DNA from: CAZEKB01 sp964512225
GTDB taxonomy: Bacteria; Myxococcota_A; UBA796; UBA9615
NCBI GenBank assembly: GCA_964512225.1
Contig: CAZEKB010000010.1
Location: 25,020-89,019, forward strand
Reading direction: 5' to 3'
DNA length: 64,000 nt
Below are positions 34,768 to 42,930 of this stretch, one piece after another; the first letter of the stretch is position 1; each line of letters opens with the position of its first letter. Below the pieces are notes generated by a model. That model did not search any database, was not told the origin of the DNA, and saw only the letters and a program-made list of their open reading frames with translations. The translations under genes and the position numbers were made by a program.

Positions 34768-37700
34768 AGCGCCCAACCTCGACGACCTGACGTACGCCGA
34801 GATCGTCGAACGCGCCAAGCAGCTGATCCCCGTCTACTGCCCGGAGTGGACGAACTTCAACGACGCCGATCCGGGCATGACCCTCGTCCAGCTCTTCGCC
34901 TGGATGACGGAGATGACGATCTACCGGCTCAACCGCGTGCCGGACGCCACGTACATCCACTTCCTGAACTTCATCGGCGAGCGCCAGGGCCCCGCGCTGC
35001 CGGCCCGCACGCTCGTCAGCTTCCAGAAGCTCAACGACAAGACGCCCCCGGTGCGTCTGGACAAGATGGTCGAGGTCGCCACCGAGCAGACCGAGGACGT
35101 GGACGACGTCCGCTTCCTGACCGTCCGCCAGGTCACCGTCATCAACCCCTGCCTCGAGCGGATCCTCGGCCTGCAGATCGCCCCCGGGCTCGGCGGCGAG
35201 AAGGACGTGCTCGCCATCGAGCGCATCGTCGATCAGGACCCGGATGCCCCGCCGGTCTACGAGTTCGGCGAGAAGGCGGGAGACTCCGCGGGCCTGCCCC
35301 TGCTCGAGCCCGACCCCGATCGGAACAACCTCAACGCGAACATCTACGAGCAGTTCCTCTACGTGGGCCACAACCTGCTCGAGCGGCTGCACACGGACGA
35401 CGAGGTCACCCTGCACGTCGAGCTCAAGGGCAACGAGAGCGGCAAGCTCTTCGACCTGCAGCGATTCTTCAAGTGGCAGTACCGCACCGCCCAGGAGTGG
35501 GTCCCCTGGCTCGACTCCCGAAACCTGCTCGCGTCGGGCCTGGAGAAGCAGTCGCCGATCGGCGACTGGGACCAGAAGACCGGGGACCTCGTCTCGGACG
35601 AGAACCGCAACCTGGCGCGCTACTGGGTCCGCGGCCACCTCGACTTCGAGTCCTACTACCTGGATCTGATCCGCGAGCACCCCAAGGGTCGCTTCAAGCC
35701 CCGCCGGGGCCGCAGTCACTCGATGGAGCTGTTCGTCTCCCGCTCGGGCGACCACACCCTCGAGTTCAAGTTCACCGAGCCCGTCCGCCCGGGCAACAAG
35801 GAAGCGTTCATCATCCGCTTCCCCCGACTCTCCCTGCGCGTCGCCCCCACGTACGTCCCGGGCATGCAGTGGTACTACTTCACCGAGGACGGCCGCTGGT
35901 CGGCGCTGCCCGATCGCAACGTCACGCTGCGTGGGCTCGACACCTACATCAACGGCCCCATGCCCTCGGACGCCGCGCTCCCCGCGCGCTTCCAGGCCAC
36001 GCGCAGCCGGGCCGTCGACATCGCGGCCCTCACGGACGAGGGCGAGCTCGTCATCTCCCTCGAGCGACTGATCCGCATCAAGCTGCTCAAGGGCCCGAAC
36101 ATCAACCGGCTCGAAGAGGTCTCGCTCGAGTCCCCGCCGGTGGAGCCGTTCAGCAACAGCGAGTTCAACATCAAGTCGGTCGAGAACTCGGCCATGTACA
36201 TGGGCAGCGACGTGTTCGAGGACACCGTCGAGCGCGTGCTGTTCGAGTTCAGCTACTTCTTCAAGGGCTACAAGTACCCGCGCGCCGGCCAGTGGGGCCT
36301 CGAGGACGACCTCAAGCGCTACCGCTTCAAGCTCCAGTACCGAGCCAAGAACAAGTGGAAGCCCGTCAAGCTGAACGACGACGAAGGCAACGCGTTCGAG
36401 GAGTTCTGCTTCTCGGACATGCAGCCGTCGTACAGCGAAGAGGACCAGTGCTTCAACGTGCGCATGAGCCTGCAGCCCGCGACGCAGTTCAAGGGCATCA
36501 CGGCGGTCAAGCTGCTCGGCGAGGAGACGTACTGGATCCGCCTCGTGCTCACGTACGCGGACCTCACCGACCAGGTCGAGGTGGACGTCGGCAAGACGGA
36601 GACGTCGAAGGCCACGAAGGACGGCAAGGGCAAGGCCCAGGAGAAGTCGAGCATCTTCGTGAACCGCGACCAGCACTACTTCCCGCAGTTCTTCGGGATC
36701 CGGGTGCAGCACCGCGGCGGCGGGCGCAAGAAGCGCGGTGAAGAGGGCGAGGACTGGTACCGCCACATCCTCCACGACTTCGAGGCGCTCGGCGTCAACG
36801 AGAACATCCCCAACCCGCGGTTCACGTCGATCCGCCCGCTCGTCTCGCGCTCGCTCACCAGCAAGAAGGAGATCCGGTTCCCCTGGATCGCCCCGGTGGA
36901 GACGCACAAGGACGGCCGATTCGTCTACATGGCGTTCGACCGGCCCCTGCCCCTGGGCGAGGAGGTGTCGATCTACTTCCGCATGACGGGCGAGCCCGTC
37001 CGCGGCGCCGAGCGCACCGGCACGTGGGAGTACCTGGCCGCGGGTCGGTGGCGCGAGATGCGCTACATCCCCACGTCCTTCGACTTCCGGGGCAGCGGCT
37101 TCGTGCGGCTGCAGATCCCGATCCTCGGCGGGGACATCGACCAGGAGGTCACCTGGATCCGGGTCAAGCTCCCGGACTACGTGCGGCGCGCCGACGGCAC
37201 CATGGGGCCCGCCCGCTACCCGCGGCTCACCCACCTGCTGCTCAACGCGGCCGAGGTGGTCAACATCCAGAGGCGCACGCTCGAGAAGTTCAGCGCCTTC
37301 GGGATCCCCAACCAGACGATCCACCTCGTGCACCAGCCCGCCGTCATCCCCTACGACGACGTGCTCAACGTGCTGCCCGAGGACCTGCACAACCACGACT
37401 TCATCGACCTCGAGGTCGTCGCCGAGGGCGAGTCGGAGGGGTGGAAGCTCTCGCTGGACGACGATCTCCGCGACGCCGGGCGCCACGACTCGTCGTACTC
37501 GGTGGATCCGGTCCGGTCGGTCGTGCGCTTCGGCGACGGCGTGCACGGCGCCATCCCCAAGGCCGGGACCCACAACGTCGTCGTGAACCACTACTACACG
37601 ACCGACGGGCTCGCCGGGAACGTGCCCGCGGGCAGCATCGCCGTGTGCCTGACCTACGGCAGCAAGGTCCTCGTGAACAACCCGTTCCCCGCCACCGGCG

Positions 37701-38356
37701 GCCGGGACGTGGAGCAGGTGGACGACCTGGTCAAGCGCGCGCCCCGGGCCCTCACGGGGCGGACGCGGGCCGTCACCACCGAGGACTTCGAGATCATCGC
37801 CAAGGAGGCGTCGCCCGCGATGCTCGCGCGGTGTTACGCCTTCAAGGACCCGAAGGACGACCCGTGGGTCATCCGCATCACCGTGCTGCCCCGCCGCGAC
37901 GAGAAGTCGGGCGAGGTGCCGGACGCCGAGGAGATCGGCCTGCTGCGGGCCGTGCAGGAGTACGTCGCGGAGCGCTGCCTGATCAATACGCAGGTGCGCG
38001 TGCAGATGGTGGAGCTCATCCCCGTCACGGTCGAGCTGCGCTGCCTGCTGAACCCGCGGACGAACCCGTCGGGCGTGCGCGAGCGGGCCGAGGACTGGAT
38101 CACGCGGTTCCTGGACCCGTACACCGGCGGCGTCGACGGTACGGGCTGGCCCTTCGGCGACGTCCCCCGGTCCCAGGACCTCCAGCACATCCTCAAGGAG
38201 ATCCCCGAGATCCGGCACGTCGAGGAGTGCACCGTCCTCCGCGCCCCGCCCGTGGGCGCCCCCGCCGGCTACGCCAAGACGCTGCCCAAGAAGGGCAAGC
38301 CCGGCCAGCTGTACATCCTCCACGGCACCCCCACGGTGCTGGTCGACGTGGATTAG
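34757..38356 (+). CDS. large baseplate protein gpJ/gp6-like
   Basis: A 1199-residue protein, the size of Afp11-type CIS wedge proteins. The N-terminus (ERAKQLIPVYCPEWTNFNDADPGMTLVQLFAWMTEMTIYRLNRVPDATYIHFLNFIG) is the characteristic baseplate J start. The C-terminal third has VDPVRSVVRFGDGVHGAIPKAGTHNVVVNHYYTTDGLAGNVPAGSI and ALTGRTRAVTTEDFEIIAKEASPAMLARCYAF, typical of gpJ. The middle is large and beta-rich, probably the wedge arm. It overlaps gp25 by 11 bases, so the wedge proteins are co-translated. It forms the baseplate ring around the hub. Confidence 0.95.
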   Translation: MPIEAPNLDDLTYAEIVERAKQLIPVYCPEWTNFNDADPGMTLVQLFAWMTEMTIYRLNRVPDATYIHFLNFIGERQGPALPARTLVSFQKLNDKTPPVRLDKMVEVATEQTEDVDDVRFLTVRQVTVINPCLERILGLQIAPGLGGEKDVLAIERIVDQDPDAPPVYEFGEKAGDSAGLPLLEPDPDRNNLNANIYEQFLYVGHNLLERLHTDDEVTLHVELKGNESGKLFDLQRFFKWQYRTAQEWVPWLDSRNLLASGLEKQSPIGDWDQKTGDLVSDENRNLARYWVRGHLDFESYYLDLIREHPKGRFKPRRGRSHSMELFVSRSGDHTLEFKFTEPVRPGNKEAFIIRFPRLSLRVAPTYVPGMQWYYFTEDGRWSALPDRNVTLRGLDTYINGPMPSDAALPARFQATRSRAVDIAALTDEGELVISLERLIRIKLLKGPNINRLEEVSLESPPVEPFSNSEFNIKSVENSAMYMGSDVFEDTVERVLFEFSYFFKGYKYPRAGQWGLEDDLKRYRFKLQYRAKNKWKPVKLNDDEGNAFEEFCFSDMQPSYSEEDQCFNVRMSLQPATQFKGITAVKLLGEETYWIRLVLTYADLTDQVEVDVGKTETSKATKDGKGKAQEKSSIFVNRDQHYFPQFFGIRVQHRGGGRKKRGEEGEDWYRHILHDFEALGVNENIPNPRFTSIRPLVSRSLTSKKEIRFPWIAPVETHKDGRFVYMAFDRPLPLGEEVSIYFRMTGEPVRGAERTGTWEYLAAGRWREMRYIPTSFDFRGSGFVRLQIPILGGDIDQEVTWIRVKLPDYVRRADGTMGPARYPRLTHLLLNAAEVVNIQRRTLEKFSAFGIPNQTIHLVHQPAVIPYDDVLNVLPEDLHNHDFIDLEVVAEGESEGWKLSLDDDLRDAGRHDSSYSVDPVRSVVRFGDGVHGAIPKAGTHNVVVNHYYTTDGLAGNVPAGSIAVCLTYGSKVLVNNPFPATGGRDVEQVDDLVKRAPRALTGRTRAVTTEDFEIIAKEASPAMLARCYAFKDPKDDPWVIRITVLPRRDEKSGEVPDAEEIGLLRAVQEYVAERCLINTQVRVQMVELIPVTVELRCLLNPRTNPSGVRERAEDWITRFLDPYTGGVDGTGWPFGDVPRSQDLQHILKEIPEIRHVEECTVLRAPPVGAPAGYAKTLPKKGKPGQLYILHGTPTVLVDVD

Positions 38357-38371
38357 GAGGGCCCGGGCACC

Positions 38372-39400
38372 GTGCTTCAGATCGATACGTTGGAGCAGAT
38401 CCTCCGGGAGGGACTGCACGCCGAGGACGGGGTGGCCATCGTGCACCACGTCCTGGGCAACCCGTGTCGTGTGGAGTACGTGAACGAGGTGCGTCGCCAC
38501 CTCTACGGGCGGATCGTCGGGGTCCGGATCCGGCCGCGGGGGGGCACCCCGCCCACGACGGTGACGTTGCATCCCCGGGGCGAAGGCGTCCGCTTCGAGC
38601 GCGAGAGCCGGCTCATCCACTTCGCCACGCTGGAGCCGCGCGACACGATCAGCCTGCTCGTGGCCACCCAGGGCTACGGCGCCTACCTGCCCGGGGTGTT
38701 CACCCGCGGCATGCAGAACCAGCGCACGGGCTCGGGGCGGCCGGAGGCGGACTTCCTGCGCCGGTTCCTGCTCGTCTTCCAGACGCTCAACTTCCGCGTC
38801 GAGAGCGAGGTCGCCGGGCGCGACCGCATCGTCTCGCCCGTCATCCACGACCCGAAATTCATGCCGTGGCTGGCGTCGTGGCTCGACTTCGACCTCGACG
38901 AGCGCATCCCCGTCACGCGGCGGCGGATCTTCCTGCGGCGGGCCGTCGAGCTGTTCCGCTGGCGCGGGACCATCCACGGCATCTGCGAGATGATCCGCAC
39001 CCTCACGGGGCTCGACGTGAACATCGTCGAGCGCAAGGGCCCGCAGCCGCTGGAGCTCGGCAACTGCGCCCTGTCGCGCCCCGCCGACGCGACCGCGACG
39101 GTCCTGCTGCCGTTCGTCACGCACCCCGGCGAGCACCTGATGGTCTCGCCACGCTTCGCCCGCGAGGAGTACTTCACGATCGTCCTGGACGACCGCGAGG
39201 TCTTGCTCTCGCAGTACGGCGAGCGGCTCAAGGAGCTCTTGGAGCAGGTCGTCCGGCTGGTCGAGCGCGAGAAGCCGGCGCACCTCAACTTCGTCATCTG
39301 TTTTCGGGACGAGGAGCTCACCCACAACGGCCTGGTTCTGGCCGGTGCGGGCGAGATCACGCCCAACTCGGTTCTTGGGAGGTCCTGCCTGCTCGGCTGA
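38372..39400 (+). CDS. tail protein gpI-like baseplate component
   Basis: A 342-residue protein starting at GTG 38372, 16 bases after gpJ. It contains the P2 gpI/phage-tail-like domain: ADFLRRFLLVFQTLNFRVESEVAGRD, FMPWLASWLDFDLDERIPVTRRRIFLRRAVELFRWRGTIHGICEMIRTLTGLDVNIVERK, and a C-terminal LLEQVVRLVEREKPAHLNFVICFRDE. The gpI partner completes the wedge heterodimer with gpJ (Afp12-like). An N-terminal beta-domain (about 1-110) precedes it and may attach to a fibre or membrane component, as no tail fibre gene is obvious in the window. Confidence 0.92.
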   Translation: MLQIDTLEQILREGLHAEDGVAIVHHVLGNPCRVEYVNEVRRHLYGRIVGVRIRPRGGTPPTTVTLHPRGEGVRFERESRLIHFATLEPRDTISLLVATQGYGAYLPGVFTRGMQNQRTGSGRPEADFLRRFLLVFQTLNFRVESEVAGRDRIVSPVIHDPKFMPWLASWLDFDLDERIPVTRRRIFLRRAVELFRWRGTIHGICEMIRTLTGLDVNIVERKGPQPLELGNCALSRPADATATVLLPFVTHPGEHLMVSPRFAREEYFTIVLDDREVLLSQYGERLKELLEQVVRLVEREKPAHLNFVICFRDEELTHNGLVLAGAGEITPNSVLGRSCLLG

Positions 39401-39447
39401 GCCTTCGGGCCCACCAACGGCGGAACCTCGGCATCTGAAGGGACACC

Positions 39448-40407
39448 ATGGAAGCCATCCACAACCGCAGACTTCGCTCCTTCGAGGGCATGTGTCTGTC
39501 GGACATCGACCTGCAGGACGAGCAGAACTACTGGCTCTTCAAGCGGCGCCTCCACAACATCCACCTGCACGGCAGCGGCGTGGTCATGGGTCTCAAGCCG
39601 GAGGTCGTGCAGACGGCCGAGGGCGACTGCATCGAGATCTCCGAGGGCTACGCGCTCGACGTCGAGGGCAACGACCTCGTCGTCCCCGAGGGCGCGCGCA
39701 GCGACGTCGTGCCGGAGGAGCCGGGCAAGTACCGCGTCTTCCTCGTCTACAAGGAGGAGGACGACGCCGCCAGCAAGCGCCAGGCGTACAACTCCACCGA
39801 GCGGCAGGAGACGCGCACCGTCGAGTCCACCACGATCGTCTTCAACGAGAAGGAGATCATGGGTGGGGTCGAGATCGGCCGCATCACCGTCGGGGACGGC
39901 CGCAAGGTCGAGGGCAAGATCGACCTGCGCTACGTGCCCGTCGCCACGCCGCCCGAGCCCGAGGCCCTGGGCGAGCTGCGGAACAAGCTGCGGGAGTTCA
40001 TCGACGCGTCGATCGAGCTCGTCATGAAGGCCTACCTGGTGGAGCAGAAGCCGGTCGCCGACGTCCGTGCCCAGCTGTTCCTGCAGACCCTGGTGACGGC
40101 CGAGGCCCGGCTCATGTCCGAGGGCAGCTCCGAGGAGGTGCTCTGCAACATCTTCAGCGCGCTGATGGAGCGCGCCCAGCTGTTCCTGCGCGGCGTCCGC
40201 AAGGAGTCGAAGAAGACGGGGCTCTTCCCCCACTTCAAGACGTCCTGGCAGGCGGTCAAGAAGATCCAGAAGAACCGGCCGAAGAGCGACAAGCTCGACC
40301 TTCGGCTGGACTGGATGCAGAAGGCGCTCCAGGGGGCCATCAAGGCCTCCGGCAAGGACCGCGAGAACATCCGCGGCATCTACTACGAGGAAGTGGATGA
40401 TGACTAG
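39448..40407 (+). CDS. conserved CIS baseplate-associated protein
   Basis: A 319-residue protein directly after gpI. Residues 8-50 (RRLRSFEGMCLSDIDLQDEQNYWLFKRRLHNIHLHGSGVVMGLKPEVV) are a pattern I associate with CIS and tail-like clusters of myxobacteria and relatives, where a beta-domain follows (EISEGYALDVEGNDLVVPEGA, YRVFLVYKEEDD). The C-terminal half is helical and Lys-rich (LRNKLREFIDASIELVMKAYLV, AVKKIQKNRPKSDKLDLRLDWMQKALQGAIKAS). It may be a peripheral baseplate or cargo-adaptor protein; I cannot assign a biochemical role. A copy of the 24-base intergenic element follows, then the E1-like gene. Confidence 0.85.
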   Translation: MEAIHNRRLRSFEGMCLSDIDLQDEQNYWLFKRRLHNIHLHGSGVVMGLKPEVVQTAEGDCIEISEGYALDVEGNDLVVPEGARSDVVPEEPGKYRVFLVYKEEDDAASKRQAYNSTERQETRTVESTTIVFNEKEIMGGVEIGRITVGDGRKVEGKIDLRYVPVATPPEPEALGELRNKLREFIDASIELVMKAYLVEQKPVADVRAQLFLQTLVTAEARLMSEGSSEEVLCNIFSALMERAQLFLRGVRKESKKTGLFPHFKTSWQAVKKIQKNRPKSDKLDLRLDWMQKALQGAIKASGKDRENIRGIYYEEVDDD

Positions 40408-40428
40408 GTCATGGGGGCCCACGATGTG

Positions 40429-40452
40429 CGACATGCTGCGCACGTCGCATGC
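40429..40452. repeat. 24-base intergenic element, copy 2
   Basis: Identical to 22433-22456 except for one base (T in place of G at position 9). Here it lies 40 bases before the E1-like gene, and the inverted arms are extended to TGCGAC and GTCGCA. It marks the boundary between structural CIS genes and the ubiquitin-like cassette. Confidence 0.7.
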
Positions 40453-40492
40453 ATCGGACGGCCGCTCCGAGGGTCGCCCTTGAGGATGGTCC

Positions 40493-41839
40493 ATGTCTGA
40501 GGAAGAAGAAGACTTCGAGATCATCGTCGTCGCGCTGGACGAGGACGGCAACGAGATCGAGGAGGACGACGACGACGGCCTGGAGGTCGATTCGGACGGC
40601 GTCGTGGACCTCACGTTCGGCGAGCAGCAGTACCGCCGGATGGAGTACGACAACGACGACCGGTTCGCCATCTACAAGCTGATGGCGCACTTCCGGGAGG
40701 ACGTCGTCCGCTCGGGCCGCATCTTCTGCGCGGGGGCGGGGGCCCTCGGCAACGAGGTCCTCAAGAACTTCGCGCTCCTCGGCGTGGGCGAGCTCTGGCT
40801 GGCCGACTTCGACGCCATCGACAAGTCCAACCTGGCGAAGTCGGTGCTCTTCCGCCCGGCGGACATCGGTCGGCAGAAGGTGGAGGTCGCCGCCGAGCGC
40901 CTCCAGGCGATGGACCCGGACATGAAGATCGTCCCCATCCAGGGGGACATCCGATTCGAGATCGGCCTCGGCGTCTATCGGCGCATGGACGTGCTCTGCT
41001 CGGTCGTGGACTCGATCGACGCCCGCGTCGGCTTCAACCGGATCTGCGCGGCGCTGGGCAAGCCCTGGCTCGACGCCGGGATCGGCGAGCTGAGCTGGCG
41101 CGTCGCGTGCTGGCACCCCCACCAGGGGGCTTGCTACGAGTGCACGATGGACGCGGCCATGCGGTACCAGCAGCACCTTCCGTACGCGCCCACGTGCGCC
41201 CCCATGCAGGAGGCGATCCGCGAGATGAACCGGCAGCCGACGTCGCCCCTGGCGGCCGCCATGTCCGGGGCGATGATGGCGCAGGAGGCGCTCAAGCTCC
41301 TGCACCACGCGAAGATGGGGGAGGACTTCCCCGAGGCCCTCGAGCTGCCCTTCGGGCACCAGTTCTACTTCGGGGGGGCGGCGCCCTACCTCGAGACGCA
41401 GACCCGGCGTCGGGTGCCCGAGTGCGAAGGCCACGAGTACTGGGGCTGGGTCCAGGAGGAGCCGGGCTTCACGGCCGCGGGGACCACGCTGAGGGAGCTC
41501 CTCGAGCGCGCCGCGGAGCTGCTGGGGACGAACCCCCGCGGGGTCGGCCTGCGCCTCGGCTCGGACCTGATCACGGAGCTGTACTGCCATCAGTGCGGCT
41601 GGCGCGGCGAGTACTTCTACCCGCGCAGGGGTCGGCATTTGGATCTCTCGTGCCGCAACTGCGACAATGAAGCTCGACCGGACTACAAGCGCGCGTTTCG
41701 CGTCATGGACAAGTTCGCGGACCGGACGTTGGCGGACCTGGGCTTCCCGAAGCTGCACATCTTCCGGGTGTACGGCGGAGGCACGACCATCGCGATCGAA
41801 CTGACCGGAGACGAAGCCGAGGTGATGCGTGGCGGATAA
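40493..41839 (+). CDS. E1-like ubiquitin-activating enzyme (ThiF/MoeB family)
   Basis: A 448-residue protein. An acidic N-terminal region (1-45) precedes an E1 adenylation domain: nucleotide loop GAGALGNE (81-88), ADFDAIDKSNLAKSVLFRPADIGRQK (about 104-129, the DxDxIxxSNLxRQ equivalent), CSVVDSIDAR (169-178), ACYEC (213-217) and TCAP with Cys235. Cys235 lies where ThiF has its acyl-carrying cysteine (NCRTAGV in E. coli). A C-terminal Zn-ribbon follows (C365-x2-C368 and C387-x2-C390). It should adenylate the C-terminus of a small beta-grasp protein, for which the gene at 42624 is the obvious candidate, and pass it to the E2 at 42931. It overlaps the next gene by 11 bases. Confidence 0.93.
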   Translation: MSEEEEDFEIIVVALDEDGNEIEEDDDDGLEVDSDGVVDLTFGEQQYRRMEYDNDDRFAIYKLMAHFREDVVRSGRIFCAGAGALGNEVLKNFALLGVGELWLADFDAIDKSNLAKSVLFRPADIGRQKVEVAAERLQAMDPDMKIVPIQGDIRFEIGLGVYRRMDVLCSVVDSIDARVGFNRICAALGKPWLDAGIGELSWRVACWHPHQGACYECTMDAAMRYQQHLPYAPTCAPMQEAIREMNRQPTSPLAAAMSGAMMAQEALKLLHHAKMGEDFPEALELPFGHQFYFGGAAPYLETQTRRRVPECEGHEYWGWVQEEPGFTAAGTTLRELLERAAELLGTNPRGVGLRLGSDLITELYCHQCGWRGEYFYPRRGRHLDLSCRNCDNEARPDYKRAFRVMDKFADRTLADLGFPKLHIFRVYGGGTTIAIELTGDEAEVMRGG

Positions 41840-42488
41840 AGCAGGATTCGGCGGGCCGGGGGACGTGATCCCCACGGCGCTCGCCCTGTTGGTCATCACC
41901 GTGTTGTGGGGGACCACCCAGTACGCCGACGGCACGGTGTTCATCGGTCTCGTCATCGGCACGCCCCTGGCCCTGGGGATCCTCTCGGCGGCGACCGTGC
42001 GGATGATCCTGGGACGGGCCCGCGGCGGCCTGGGCGCCGTGGGAGGCGCGGGCGTCGTGGTCTTCGCCCTGATGTTCGCGATCGCGGCGATCATCGCGAA
42101 GACGTCGGCGGAGACGGCGATCGCCTTCGAGACGTCGGCCCTGGTCCTGTCCTTCGCGGTCGGCGCGGTGGGCTCCTTCATCGGGGCGCTGTCGCTGAAC
42201 CACTACCGCATCGTCGAGAAAGAAGACGACGAAGAAGACCTGGACGACGACGAGGACGACGACGGGGACGACGTCGACTACTCGACGCAGCCCGAGGAGC
42301 TCGTCTGCCTGCTCACGAACCAGGTGGTGAACCCGGACCACGACAAGTACGTCGTCTGTCACAACAAGTTCAACCAGACCGAGGTGTGCCACGCCGTCTA
42401 CCTGATGGACTACGTGCACCTCCTCGACGGTCGCTGCCGACGCTGCTTCGCGCAGCTGAAGGAGCGCGACCTGCAGGGCTTCAACTGA
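41829..42488 (+). CDS. membrane protein with Cys/His-rich RING-like domain, candidate E3
   Basis: A 219-residue protein starting at GTG 41829 inside the E1 gene end. Three or four transmembrane helices fill residues 12-122. A very acidic linker (about 129-150: EKEDDEEDLDDDEDDDGDD) leads to a cytosolic domain with C160, C177-H178, C187-H188 and C203-x2-C206. The spacing resembles a binuclear treble-clef (RING-type) zinc domain, although the first CxxC knuckle is incomplete (CLLT). Between E1 and Ubl genes such a protein is best explained as a membrane-anchored E3-like factor that fixes conjugation to the inner membrane. This is inference; an unrelated Zn-binding scaffold is the main alternative. 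Confidence 0.8.
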   Translation: MADKAGFGGPGDVIPTALALLVITVLWGTTQYADGTVFIGLVIGTPLALGILSAATVRMILGRARGGLGAVGGAGVVVFALMFAIAAIIAKTSAETAIAFETSALVLSFAVGAVGSFIGALSLNHYRIVEKEDDEEDLDDDEDDDGDDVDYSTQPEELVCLLTNQVVNPDHDKYVVCHNKFNQTEVCHAVYLMDYVHLLDGRCRRCFAQLKERDLQGFN

Positions 42489-42623
42489 GCAGGGGCCGCC
42501 CGGGGCGCCGCCGGAAGGCGACGCGAACGACGCGGTTCCTCAAACCGGTATACTCCGACCCCCCACGCTGCCGCCTTCCCCACACAGACACGGGGCCGCT
42601 GAGCAGTACCAGGAGATAGAGCG

Positions 42624-42914
42624 ATGTCCAGTGTGGTGAAGGTGCGGCTCAAGGAGCCGACCGGCGGTACGAACCGAACGGTGAAGATCAGCTCGAACGT
42701 GCCGTCGAGCAAGCTCGCTCCGTTCCTCGCGCGCCAGCTGAAGATGAACATGACGGATGAGCAGGGGCAGCCCCGGTCGTTCAAGATCTCCGTGCCCGAT
42801 CGTCGCTCCGGCGGGCGGAAGCACTACATCCTGCAGCCCAACGAGAACCTGGCCGATGCGGGCGTCGAGGAGGGCGACGAGATCCGTCTGGTCATGGAGC
42901 ACATCCCGGCCTGA
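42624..42914 (+). CDS. ubiquitin-like beta-grasp protein
   Basis: A 96-residue protein with the beta-grasp order: strand VVKVRLKEP, strand RTVKISSNVP, helix SSKLAPFLARQLK, strands FKISVPD and KHYILQPNENLADAGVEEGDEIRLVMEH. The L.P.E.L..AGV..GD.I.L ending is typical of ubiquitin-like proteins including the YukD group. It ends EHIPA with no Gly-Gly, so it either conjugates through a different C-terminus, needs trimming, or acts non-covalently. AGGAG precedes the ATG. Only 16 bases separate it from the E2 gene, and the E1 lies two genes upstream. Fold assignment is confident by pattern; conjugation is not proven. Confidence 0.86.
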   Translation: MSSVVKVRLKEPTGGTNRTVKISSNVPSSKLAPFLARQLKMNMTDEQGQPRSFKISVPDRRSGGRKHYILQPNENLADAGVEEGDEIRLVMEHIPA

Positions 42915-42930
42915 GGCCGGAGGAGGCGTG

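Noticed and set aside
34751..39325. A 1524-codon leftward frame opposite gpJ and gpI
   Set aside because: Antisense shadow of well-supported baseplate genes, with a His/Val/Leu/Asp-rich composition typical of reversed coding sequence.
42624..42914. Small protein as ThiS/MoaD sulfur carrier of thiamine or molybdopterin synthesis
   Set aside because: It lacks the terminal Gly-Gly needed for thiocarboxylate and no thiamine or molybdopterin genes are nearby, while E2 and JAMM partners are.
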